From Mactromeris polynyma (lineage: Eukaryota > Mollusca > Bivalvia > Venerida > Mactridae): DNA of 64,000 nt. The notes under the pieces are model-generated. The model had not been told where the DNA came from and searched no databases. It was given only the letters and a program-made list of their open reading frames with translations. Location of the stretch: NCBI GenBank assembly GCA_032209605.1, contig JASFXZ010000032.1, positions 4,403,722-4,467,721 on the forward strand, given 5' to 3'. Numbering within the stretch: position 1 is the first letter of the stretch; the number at the start of each line of letters is the position of its first letter. Positions 22,601 to 34,600 of the stretch are shown here, in pieces. The position numbers were made by a program, and so were the translations under genes.

Positions 22601-24789
22601 CAGAAAAGTTCAATATTCTGACTTATAATATAAGCCCTGTTTCAAAATCTAAAGAAAGGGGAAGAAACTACAATGCAAACTGGGAGTCAATGTTTAACTG
22701 GTTGCGATTTTCCGTGAGTGACAATGGTGTTTATTGTGCGCATTGCTTTTTATTTACAAAAACAGATGCAAAACATGCAGAATTTATTTCAAAACCATTT
22801 AAAGACTGGAAAAATGCTATTGGTGACAAAAGAGGTGTGATTCCAGGTCATAATAAATCACAATCCCATATTAATGCTACAATAGAAAGTGCTAATTTCT
22901 TAAAAATTTTCAAGGGTGAAGTAAAATGCATTAAGTCTGCATTGAGTATGGCATATGAAGAGACTATTTCCGAAAACAAACACATTATGAAATCCATTAT
23001 TGACGTTGTAGCCAAACTTTCTTCTAGAGGAATACCTCTAAGAGGGCGATGGTCTGCAGAAGGAAAGTTTGAAGATAGTAACTTCAATTTTTTCCTGGAA
23101 TGGATAAGTGCATATGATTTAAAATTATTCAATCATCTAAAAAATGGTCCTAAAAATGCCAAATATACATCCCCAAAAGTCCAAAATGAAGTGATAGAGT
23201 GTATAGGAGATTATGTTCGAAACAGTATTATTCGGGATGTTTGTAAGTCATCGTTTTTTAGTGTCATGGCCGATGAAACAACTGATGTAAGCAAGACGGA
23301 ACAAATGAGTGTTTGTATCAGATATGTTGTAGACATGGAAGTCAGGGAAGATTTTATTGGGTTTGTAGAGCTTGAAAGAACAAACGCCAAAACCATAACA
23401 GAAAAATTAATTGAAAATTTAAAATTGTGGAATGTTGATCTTCAGAAATGGCGAGGAAAGGGTTTTGATGGTGCATCAACAATGAGTGGGGCAGTAAGTG
23501 GTGTACAGGCTAGAATAACAGAACAATACCCAAAGGCAAAATATTTCACGCATTGCAATAGTCACTGTTTGAATTTAGTAGTCGTGTCATCTTGTTATAA
23601 TGTGCCACAAGTAAGAAATTTTATGAATACTTTTAAAGAACTTACATTTTTCTTTCACAATTCTGCAAAAAGGAAAACCATTTTAAAGAGACACATGGCG
23701 CGAAAGGATGATATCTCTGATCTATTGGCCGATATACCAGAGTGTGACAGTCAGTATGAGGAGGATGAACAATATGAATATTTTTTGTTTTCAAAGGCTT
23801 TAAATAGACAAACTCTGCCTACTCTTTCTGATACTAGGTGGCTCTCTCGAATAGACTCCCTGTGTACTTTGCTTGTACATTATTCAAACATATATGATGC
23901 ATTGACTGATGTTATGCATGAATCTACAGGACAATCTACTGCGGACGCCTCTAGTTTCTTAAAATCTCTTGAAAGTTTTGAATTCATTGTTGTTGGTTGT
24001 ATCACACAGCATATACTATCATTCATAAGGCCATTGTCTCTTAACCTGCAAGACAAGAAATGTGATCTGTTAAAGGCTCATAATGAGGCAACAAACATTC
24101 TTGAAACATTACAATTAACACGAGCCCAACAAGATGCATTTGGAAAAATATTTGATAGAGCTTGTAACATTGCTAAAGCTGTTGAAGTGAATGTTGAAAA
24201 ACCTAGAACTGTCGGAAGGCAAAAACACCGAGCTAATGCCGGTGATCATTCCAATGCAACTGTGTTCGACCATTTTAGGATTAATCATTGGCTTCCATTT
24301 TTGGATCATACAATAAGTCACATGGAAACTCGATTTCCTAAACAATTAGGTGATGTACTTAATGGCACACTACTGTTGCCAGGAAATCACAAAAATCTGA
24401 AAGAACATATTGAAGGTATTAAAGATACTTTTCTTGAAGACTTGCCTAATGAATCTTTATTTGAAACAGAGGTTCTGCGGTGGGTAAATGTAAACAAAGG
24501 CATACAAAAGAGAGTACAATTGATAGAAGGACTTGAAATGTGTGACAAAAATTTTTATCCTAATATACACACTATTTTTGAGCTTATACTTAGTTTGCCT
24601 GTTGGATCGTGCTCTTGTGAGAGGAGTTTCAGTGCACTGAGACGTCTTAAGTCATGGTCAAGGTCGTCAATGGGTGACAGTAGGTTGAACGGTCTGGCAC
24701 TTGCCTACATCCATAAGAATGTATCAGTAAATACAGATGAAATTATAAAAACTTGGGACTCGGGAAAAAGGAGAATTAAATTATCATAA
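19659..24789 (+). CDS. 2A-like / OTU protease / hAT transposase polyprotein, complete (1088 aa predicted)
   Basis: Exons 19659-19820, 20726-20840, 21106-21852 and 22547-24789 have GT/AG borders and phases 0/1/1, and join to 1088 aa without a stop. Residues 1-54: basic start, hydrophobic helix (about 27-43), then AAGVEINPGP, a 2A-like ribosome-skipping motif with Gly where canonical 2A has Asp; the predicted break is between G50 and P51. Residues about 55-260: OTU cysteine protease with GDGNCLY (D79, C82) and candidate His in PNHIVPLF (H252). Residues 276-283: QCKIDSFW, a PIP-box-like motif between basic stretches. Residues about 375-460: TTF-type zinc finger (C405, C408). Residues about 560-1070: hAT transposase with MADETTD (D584), KGFDGAS (D649), the CxxH of FTHCNSHCLNL, DTRWLSR and the dimerisation region CERSFSALRRLK (E1033). 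Closest known group is the ZMYM1/TTF hAT-like proteins. All catalytic positions looked for are present. Confidence 0.85.
20069..20142 (+). pseudogene. tRNA-Asp-like sequence in transposon intron 1
   Basis: Contains GTAATGGTTAGCAT (D-arm), CTGTCAC with a GTC anticodon as in tRNA-Asp, and CCGGGTTCGATTCTCGG (complete T-arm). The anticodon stem and acceptor stem do not pair well. It is a relic or SINE head nested in the transposon. Confidence 0.5.
20427..20668. repeat. Foldback in transposon intron 1
   Basis: TTCGTGCTCAACTCGAGTT near 20441 is inverted as AACTGAGTTGAGCACGAA near 20613, with outer blocks (GGTTATAAAAAA and TTTTATATCC) also roughly inverted. A nested foldback element is likely. Confidence 0.65.
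20849..20902. repeat. GT/GC microsatellite
   Basis: Runs of GTGTGTGTGT and GCGCGCGTGCGTG just after the exon 2 donor of the transposon gene; capable of Z-DNA formation. Confidence 0.9.
22122..22222. repeat. Foldback in transposon intron 3
   Basis: AAATGTCATTAAGATGTTTG at the left is inverted as CAAACATCTTTATGTCATTT at the right, with CACGTGTGGG and CCCACATGTG inside. Arms of about 33 bp. Confidence 0.85.
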
Positions 24790-25171
24790 GTTGCATTGTC
24801 TGGTGTTTTGCTCATAAATTTTGTTCTGTAATTTGTCATATTTACCTAATACATATAATATTACGAGATCAAGTTACAAGTCTTTGCCTTCTGTTCTTTT
24901 GTACAACTTTGTGATATAGCTCGTAGTCATACCTGTAGCGGTGGTTGCGGTAGATGTCAAATTCTTGGGTGCACATTTATTATGCACTGAGCCTGTGAAG
25001 TAGTGCATGATACATGTACATTATCCTTACAATTATATCGACAAAACTTACCATTTTTACTTTTTGTACATCTTTTTCAGTTAAATATGAGTTTTGAGAT
25101 ACCAAAATAACATATTTTTGTGGGTTCAAAAACTTCAAAAAATGGTCTCAGAACGCACCACAGACGTTCTA

Positions 25172-25206
25172 GGAAAAAAATTTTTCCGGGGGGGCATGCC
25201 CCCGGA
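25172..25206. repeat. Subterminal double palindrome at the 3' end of the transposon
   Basis: GGAAAAAAATTTTTCC is followed at once by CCGGGGGGGCATGCCCCCGG, two adjacent palindromes about 50 bp inside the right terminus. A related GC-rich motif is in the MITE at 34242-34483. Confidence 0.8.
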
Positions 25207-25253
25207 CCCCCCTAAAGTGCCTCGGTATAATTTTATCTCTAGTTACGGCACTG

Positions 25254-25646
25254 CAGTACATTCTAAACACTATGTTTAATAACTACCACTGCACTACCCT
25301 CGACGCGATGTCTGCACAGCGGATTTTGAGCGAGTATTCAAGTTGAAACTGAAGACCACTGTCCAGAGCAAGATAATGATGGACAAAATTCTTTTGTATC
25401 TACATACAGTGAACATGTGAGATATGCAGACAGAAGTTTTGCATGACTATGACGTCACCCCTTAGATCACGTGTCCCAGACATTTTTTTTGCAAGATTGA
25501 TGTATTTACAATCGTAGATAACAGTATGCTAACCACAGTGCAACATATTAGGGATTAATTGTTCTGAGTTAGTTTGTGGTGTTCATCGCATTTGTTTACT
25601 TGTTTCGCACTGTGCACGTGAATAGTCTTTTATTTGGAAATTGAAA
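25254..25646 (+). promoter_or_regulatory. Proximal upstream region of the SLC5 gene
   Basis: The 393 bp between the transposon and the SLC5 ATG include a full CRE-type palindrome TGACGTCA at 25450-25457 and CACGTG at 25472-25477 (E-box type). No TATA box could be assigned. Regulatory roles are inferred from motif identity only. Confidence 0.35.
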
Positions 25647-28600
25647 ATGGCGTCTACAAACGCGTTTAGTTGGTTGGATTATTTAATTTTCATACTAATG
25701 TTAGTAATTTCAGCAGCGATTGGATTATTTTTTGCCGTGAGAGACAATAAGAATCAGACAACAACCAACTTTCTGCTTGGTGGGAGACGCATGTCCATAT
25801 TTCCGGTGACGCTGTCTCTTTTGGCTAGCTTCCTGTCCGCCATCTTGGTTCTGGGAGTACCTGCAGAAATATTCTACCACGGAACAATGTACTGGTTGAT
25901 CTCATTAAGCAATATTATTGCAATTCCGGTTGCTTGTCACGCATTTCTTCCTGTTTTCCACGATTTGCAATTGACCAGCGCTTACGAGGTACGCCATTTG
26001 TAAAACACTACGCGCTAAAAGTAGTCCATTTGCATTTAAAGCTATTCGATGAATTATCCCCCACAACATCGATTACACCAAAGCAAAAAGTAATTCCATT
26101 TTGATTTCGAAGCAATGTATATTCTCTTCTTGAGTATCTTGGAATGCCGAAGTGCGAAAATCGGCACAGGAAACAAAAAACTGCAATTCGATTTGCGGAC
26201 TTACCGAATTTTCGATACTGTGAATGATGATTTTTAATTCGCTAAAATATCGATCACGTCTTTCTTACACCACAAGAAAAATACACACAAGTCAGAAATA
26301 TCTGTATAATAAAACTTATGTTTTATGATGTTTACGTTTTCAAACGTCGCCATTGGCCTGTAGATGATCCTATGTAATTATATGTCCGCGCTATTGCGAA
26401 CTTTGCCTCTTCTTTATTGCAGTATTTGGAGAAAAGATTTTCAAGACCCGTTCGTGTTATCGCAGTTATTTTCCAAATACTAATGGTAAATTACTAATTT
26501 TCTTCTACTTTTTAGGTTTGGTCACGGACTTATAAGTCCATGGTTTGGTAGACCATTGGGGCCATGTTTACACATGATCAGCTGATCTGGATCAAATTGA
26601 TCTATGAAAATATTTGCTAATTTCATGAAGCCATTGAACACTCTTTCCAGTAATTCTAATAAACTCACACACAAATACCTAAACATCTTCTAATTAACAT
26701 TGTGAAATAGTCAAAACTTCACCATGATGTTGAGAAATTAATTTATGACTGAAACTGACCTAGATCAAATCAGGATCAATTTTCCAAAAGCGGTCACTTT
26801 GCAGAATGTTTTTAGCTTTGAATGACACTTTTTACAAGGTTTGGAAGATCCTATATTTGATCTTGATCGGCCTGAAAACATATTTTTCGAGAACACGAGA
26901 CCAGGAGAAGTTGCGCTGCACTAGACCTACTGGGACTAGAACTCTCGACATTAATGCGGCAAAACTGGAGGTTTTATTGAATCGCCCACTCAGGGCATCA
27001 TGGCTTGCGAAGATCTTCGGCCTAATGCATAAACATTTAAGTACGAAAGTCAGTTTCGGCCTATTGTTGCCAGCTGTCTTGACTTGTAGAGACTTCGATA
27101 TTTTCCATCCATTAATCCCACCTTCGCTGTTTGTCATCTTTAATTCACCTATTTATTCCTTATGGTCGACCAGGCCATTCTTTGCGCCTCTGTTTCCTTA
27201 CGTATGTACCCTTGAACCTCCTCAAGTGCCTTATGTTTTATGGATTGTTGTTTTCCCGAAGGTCTGTGTGGGGAGGCACTGTCTTATGTATGTGGCGTTC
27301 TTTTGCTCCTATGTTGTTACAACAGTATATATTTTAACAAAATTGGCAAAAGTGAACAGAGGGAAACAACAATTAATCAGACAGCATTTCGATTGTTTAG
27401 ATTTGACGAAAACGAAATGATGGTAAATATAAAACTTGCAAATTTAAAACATGAGTCTGAGTTTCAGATTTAAATTGTTTGTGAATAATGACCCTGGTCT
27501 CAAACTGGTCAGATCAGGTTCAAGGTTATTGTGTTTATCTTACATTCTGACTCTTGTTATGGAAGATGTTTACTTTAAACTTCTGTAGCAAAAATTAGAC
27601 CGCAAGATAGTACATCCAGTTGTTTATCGTCTCGTATTTAGGCGACAAACATTCAGCGTGATGGTCGCGTGTCCTTTTAAGTTTCAAACCAATGGATACG
27701 TATACTGCAGGCAAACGAACATTTGTCGACGGTATGAACGCCCGTTTCCCTGGTACGAACTTACGGCGAAGATGACCGTGAACTTCACAGTTCCCGATTT
27801 TGGCGCGAGTGCTGGTTAGCAACGCGGGAAGCAGTCTTCTAAATTAGTGGAAAACTTGTTTATAATCGATGTAAAATAAATAAGTTAAGAGTAAGTAGAA
27901 CCAACGCTATCAAAATATATAAGTTTTAGATTTAAATTGTTTGTGAATAATGACCCTGGTCTCAAACTGGTCAGATCAGGTTCAAGGTTCTCGTGTTTAT
28001 CTTACATTCTGACTCTTGTTATGGAAGATGTTTATTTAAACTTCTGTAGCAATAAACATAATAATAAAGTTAGACCACAAGATGTATATAGTACATCTAG
28101 ATGTTTATCGTCTCGTAGTAAAGCGACAAACATTCAGCTTAATGGTCACCGTGTCCATTTAAGTTTCAAACCAATGGAAACTGCAGGCAAACGAACATTT
28201 GTCGACGGTATGAAAACGCCCGTCTCTCTGATACGAAATTACGGCGAAGATGACCGTGAACTTCACAGTTCCCGATTTTGGCGCGAGTGCTGGTTAGCAA
28301 CACGGGAAGCCGTCTTCTATATAAGTGGAAAACTTGTTTCGTAATCGATGTAAAATAAATAAGTTTAGAGTTATTATAATCAAAAACCCTATCAAAACCA
28401 TATACAATACAGTCGGACCTCGTTCATTCGAATTCATGCGGTCTCATTTTTCTCCACACTAGAGGTACATGTGTGTAGAACAGCTATTGCATTTCAACAC
28501 TCTTAGACAAGCGTTCTTTCATAATAATCTAACAAGAGATTTTTGGACGACTTACCTTTGAATGGTACCACTCAAAAGGGTATCGATCGAGTGTGTTTAA

Positions 28601-31600
28601 AATAAAATAGTTTTCGTGTTTCCATTTCATTTTCAGACACTATATATGGGCGTAGTCTTGTGCGCACCAGCAATAGCTTTGAACCAAGGTAGGAACCTTT
28701 CATGATTCTTCATCGTCTTCTTTCCCAGTAGATGCCAAAGTTCTTGGCGTATAAGCTCGTTTTTGTAACGCTATCGGGATTGGGGGCGTACTTTTTAAGT
28801 CATTTTTGGGTTTGCTCAAGCCTTATAAACCGGCAATGCTTGTGTTTTTGTCTTTGTTTATAAGCAACATCATTATAGAATTCTACAGTATATCAAAATC
28901 GCTTACTAGTACTTGAACATCTAATAATTAAAATATCTGTATATTTTCGTATTTATAGAGTGTTAAGGTTTTTTTCTGCCCAGTTTCGGCCTATTGTTGC
29001 CAGCTGTCTTGACTTGTCCTGTTATCTTTTCCATCCATTAATTCCTTCCGTCACTGTTTGTTCTCTTTAATTCCCTAGTTATTCCTTATGGTCGGCCATG
29101 CCATTCTGTGTGCCTCTGTTCCCTAACGTATGTACCCTTTAACCTCCTCGAGTGCCTTATGTGTTATGGATTGTTGTTTTCCCGAAGGTCTGTGTGGGGA
29201 GGCCTGTAGCAACTTACGATAAGTTTTTTACTATACCTATAACAAGAAATATCTTGAAAAGACGGTCGGCTCAATTTGGAGGTTAAGATTCGTTGTGCAA
29301 CATAAAAAATGCCGATAGGTTACGATTGCTGGTCACTCCAGATCAAAAATGGATTTCGGTAACGTACCCTTTATCGAAAGGTTAACCAATCCGCGTCAAT
29401 GTTACAAACGTTGTTCGGTTGAAGAGAAATTGGTGGTTAACGTAAAATTTGATTGGTTTACACAACACTGATATGCGAATAGCAAAACCATGTTTTGACA
29501 GACGTTGACATATAGGTCTACCAGTGTATCGTATTTGTCTTTGTGTAAGTACGGGCTTTGCTTATCAGAAAAAAACCTAATATTTCAGTGATGGGTCTTG
29601 ATATGTTAGTGTCCATTCTTGTGATCGGTTGTGTGTGTACATTCTACACAGCGATGGTGAGTATACTATATATTGTAACAAATTAATACAATGCAGAAAA
29701 ATAATTGCAATAAATACGGAACCCTTTTCGCCACAATCTTTGTACCATCGGCAAAACGTAGCGAGGTATTAATTGGCGCCTTGTCGCATTTCCTGAAAGA
29801 GAAAATATAACTAGCAACAATCAGCAATCATAGACATAGCGTTCCTCAGTTATAACAAATATATTTGAAATGTTATGTACGGTGGCATAGAGGTGACATG
29901 TGTGAATTATTTTTTATCTCGTTCCCACGACTTAGTTTGTCGTGAGAACGAGTTGGTAAGTCGTTGCTACGACATACTAAGTATTGGAAACGAGTTAGTA
30001 AGTCGTGGGAACGAGATACAAATAATTTCACACATGTCACCTCTATGCCACTGTATTAATTTATGTATCAAACCCAAAGTATAAAATATAACATGCACGT
30101 TTAACTTCGTAACTTGTTGGTGTATCTTTGATTGCGGACCAGAGTCAACATAAAGTGTAGCTTGTTAATTATATGGCATGAGTAAGTCACTGTCGAATGT
30201 TATCAATACGAAGGGTGTGAGAATTGCGGAAATTAACGAAAATTAACGACTTTGTACGAATATCTTGCAGGGTGGGTTAAAAGCCGTAATATGGACGGAC
30301 GCGTTTCAAATGACAATCGTTTTCGTGGGTATTGTTGCTGTGGTCTGGAAAGGAACTATAGAAGTAGGAGGATTTAATGTTGTCTGGGAAACAGCGAGGA
30401 ACGGTAGCAAATTGCAGACTGCCAAGTAATAACAGAACGTTTGCATTTCTGTATGTGTCATAGAAAGAGAAACTGAAAACAGAACATAATAAAGACCACA
30501 TAAACTCCTTTTAAGGAAATATCTGCTGATGTCTGTCCGGACATATTGTCTTTTCATGATTATAAACATTATATAAAGTGCAACCTCTTTATATCGGTCC
30601 CATCTTGACCAATAACCTCTTTTAAGCAAAATTGTCTTTGGTCCATAACAAAAATTCAAAATGTACAACAAACGTATATTTCTATATTTTTGCAAAAAAA
30701 TATTTTCATTACTATAGCACCAGGTTTTAAAAACAGTACTTTTGTATACTTTTAATCGAAGTGACATCAAACAGTTTGACACATGACCGATATTGGGGCC
30801 TAGCCTACCCTTACCCCCTACCTACCTACCTTTTGAGGTAGAAAATAAAAAGCAAAACAGTGCAATTGTACTTGAAAATTGTGTTCTTATTATTGAGGTG
30901 GTCTTATTATTGAGGTGGTCTTTAAGTGAGGTTTTACTGTATATTTTTTCAGTTTCGACACGAGCCCATATGAGCGTCACACATTCTGGACGTTGGTAAT
31001 TGGTGGTTTTGTTACATCTATGACCATATATGGATCTAATATTGCAATGATACAACGATACCTTAGTATGGAGACAAAGAAGAAAGCACAGATGTGAGTG
31101 GTATTTAGTACGGAATCCTGCAATCTCGCCCCTCACCTTTTTGATTGACCAAGAAGAACATTTGTAGAACTTTGTATACAAAACTACTGTGTCGTCATTT
31201 GAAATTCGATAAAAAAAACGGATGTAGCAGGCTATTTCTGACTTCCATAACGTACACTGGTCGTATTTTTCTGATATGGCGCAACGTACCACTAAGAATT
31301 TTGAAAAAATATTCATAAAGTTACTAGTCTTAAATTATCTCCTAAATGACACCCGGTAAATTTGATCTTACTTGCCCGATGTGTACACAAATTTTCAGTA
31401 TTTGCTACGAACGATGGAGATCCATAAACATATTATTAAAAAATACTTTATTTAGATCGATCTCAATATGAGCGCTGCTATAAGATTTACAACCTCTTCG
31501 GTAAGTTACGTCATGTCAAGAAGGAAACGATATTACCTTCATCTGGTTACTTCGTCTTCATATTGCCATATGGGGCAAATATTGCTTACTGTCAGAACAT

Positions 31601-34600
31601 GGTGACATCACATGTGACGTTTTATGGGAATGACGTCACTTTTAAAAGAAGAGATTGGAAATCGTACAGCGGCGCTTATATTTAAAAATGTCACGTGAGA
31701 CAGTTTCGCTTCATTGTTTTTACAGAACACTGTACCTCCAGATACCAGGGAGTATTATTTTCACGTCTTTGCTTGTATATGCAGGATTAGTGTTGTTTGC
31801 ACGTTACCATGACAACGATCCACTAGAAAACTGTCTCATTAATAAAAGAAATCAAGTAAGACCATTTGCAGAAATCGGCGTCTTCCTTAATCATGTCTAC
31901 TATCAATAACGGGCTAATAAATCTAGATTACATGTACAAGTACATTTTGTACTTACAAGGCAGTTTCTCAATCCGCTTCACATAATTTGGTCACAGGACG
32001 CTCTCTGCAGCTTTCTGACTTGCTGCTAAGATTAGATTAGACCAACACCGGACCACCTCGAATGTTTCCACAAAGCGGCAGAAAAGGCCGACATAATCCG
32101 ATTGCTCTAAAAAATAAGCTTTGTAAATTTATATGATAGATCTACATGTAGATTATTTTAAATATTGTTCAAATAGTTCGCACAGAGCTATTATATTGTA
32201 CCAATAATGTTTTACCATGTATTAGATCTAGCCTACAATATTTTGTCGCAGCTTATTCCTTGGTTGGTGATGGACATACTCGGACAATTTCATGGTTTTC
32301 CTGGACTTATGGTAGCTTGTATATTTAGTGCTACTTTGAGGTAGGTAGACTACGATTATGAATTGTCAATTACATTTGGAATCAAGCCGATGTATTTACC
32401 AACATGGCGATGTCTGATAACGGTCGATTTATCTAATCAAATTGATCCCTCTCGGGAAATAAAAACAAAAAAATAGCATATAAATCCTGTACATCGAATA
32501 AAAGAGACTTTGTACCTGTTTATTCGTTAGAAGCATATGCATGTATCAACATTCTGTTTGTATGCGCCACCTTTTCAATAACTTGTAACATACGCCGTCT
32601 GCAAATAACTAAGGGAGAACACTCTATCCCAATTTCCTAAATATATCACACCAGTTGTTTCCCTTTGGCGAAACAAGCGTCTGCATCCCACCAAGGGAGA
32701 GCACTCTCGTGTTCTTTATAATCATCGTTTAATCGCAGTTTCCCCCCTTCGATACTGTTTTACTGTCATCAATTGTCACTAACATAAACGTTCTAAATAT
32801 ATATATACGAATTCAAAGGTTTGTATAGCTAGGGTTAAATATAAAATCTACCGTCTATGTTGTTTATTTTTCTTCTTGTCAGTACAGTATCGTCTGTAGT
32901 GAACGCTTTGTCCTTGACGCTCCTCACAGACATAGTGAAGCCAGCATACAGACACGTCAAAGGCAGAAGAATGTCAGAACGTTCGTCTATTATATTATCT
33001 AAAGTTGTTGGTGGGTGTTTGACATTTTTTCTTGTAGAATGTATTGTTTATACCGGTTTAGCCACAGGCATTCGTCGCATAAAAGTTTTACACTACAACC
33101 CCCCAAACCCCCACTACAACCCCCAACCCCCACTACAACCCCCAACCCCCACTACAACCTCAACTCGAAATTCTGACATTAAAAAAATAAATGTTATCAT
33201 ATAGTCACGGACATAATATAGTCGAAAAAGATATTTTTTTAATGTCAAATTTTCGTGTTGGGGGGTAGTAGTGGGGGTTGGGGGGGCGGGGGGGGGGGGG
33301 ATTTGTAGTGTTACACCTTTATGCGTCAAATGCCTGTGGGTTTGGCTACAAGGTGATTGATTGTTGAATAGAGATTGTTTTAAATTCATCAGATTCTTCT
33401 GTTCTTAAATTAGAATCTATTAATGTTTAATTTTCTAAGATCTAATAGAGCTATAGCAATTGGTTTTTGTGAAGTATTTTACTAAATGTATGAAACGTAC
33501 TGTAAAACCTGAATAATAAGACCACCGTTTGGACCCTTGAAACTGGTCTTAATATTAAGGTGGTCTTGATGTTGAGGTTGAAAAAAGAGAAAAACAGTGA
33601 AAATGGACTTGAAACAATTGTGCTCTTAAGTTTGAGATGGTCTTATTATTGAGGCGGTCTATAAGTGAGGTTTAACTGTACTACTACGTTCATATTTATT
33701 TGCATGGGACAGTTTCAAATCGATGCTACCTGTATCAACAAAAATAATTATGATGATAAGAAATTTTAATCTGTCAGTGAAAAATATGCCAAACATCAAA
33801 ACTGTTGGTTGGTAAATAAATATATAACAGTATAAAATGTTATGCATATATAAGAGCATATTAATAAGTAATGCAGAAAGTCATAATTCATTGATCACCC
33901 CTCGTACATGATACTGACTTAATTACTTTATGTGGTTCTTTGGCAAAATAGTTTTAAATTGATAAATGTCTGATATTAATTGTGTTTACTTTTATTTCAG
34001 CTGTTGGTTTTGGGTTGCTCACAATATTGTTGGCATACTTAGCTCAGTATTTTAGTAGCATTGTACTTCAAGTCGCTCTGAGTATTTTTGGCATGGTTGG
34101 TGGCCCCTTGTTGGGCCTCTTTGTCTGTGGCTTATTCTTTCCTATCATTAACTCCTGGGTAAGTAACAAAACGAACAAATTACTACATTTTAGTTGGACC
34201 ACTGAATTTAAGGCCCGTTAGAACCTTAAGAATTACATAGTATACAAGGGCGTAGGTTAGCTTAAATATTGATGTGTAGGGTCTAGTTTGAGGGGGGGTC
34301 CGGGGCATGTTCCCCTGGAAATATTTTTGTAGCTAGATTGTCAAAGATGCGTTTCGGAATATATTTTGTTCTTGTAAATAATATATGCTTACAATAACAT
34401 CAAAAACATTCGTTAAATATTGCAGTTTTGGTCATTATATTTTCAATATATATACATGTATATTCAATGGAATCTACGCCCCTGGTAAACATAAATCATA
34501 TAAAAGTTGATTGTTTTTAAAGTGCTATTCATTTATCAAAATGTTTAGTGTTTTTATGATATCTCATACTATAATTTTTATTACATTGTACTTTGAAATC

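Larger units (their letters stand above)
19388..25253 (+). mobile_element. Complete hAT-type DNA transposon carrying a 2A-like/OTU/transposase gene
   Basis: The left end CAGTGGCGTAACTAC and the reverse complement of the right end CAGTGCCGTAACTAG are terminal inverted repeats with two mismatches; a second shared block, ACCGAGGC, lies further in. CAGTGGCGTAAC is a typical hAT terminus. CAGTA flanks both ends directly (19383-19387 and 25254-25258), compatible with a 5-bp target duplication. Most hAT elements make 8 bp, and a 5-bp class (hAT5) is known, so the duplication length should be checked. The element is 5,866 bp, has one intact four-exon gene, and holds nested foldbacks and a tRNA-like relic in its introns. 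It lies between divergent host genes. No stop codons interrupt the exons, so it may be recent or active. Confidence 0.85.

Noticed and set aside
26806..27420. 204-codon frame in SLC5 intron 2
   Set aside because: It spans dispersed repeats whose second copies do not keep the frame, and no domain is visible.
30426..30431. In-frame TAA after KLQTAK as the end of SLC5 exon 5
   Set aside because: A GTAATA donor overlaps it; splicing gives [16 protein letters not shown], which matches the family.
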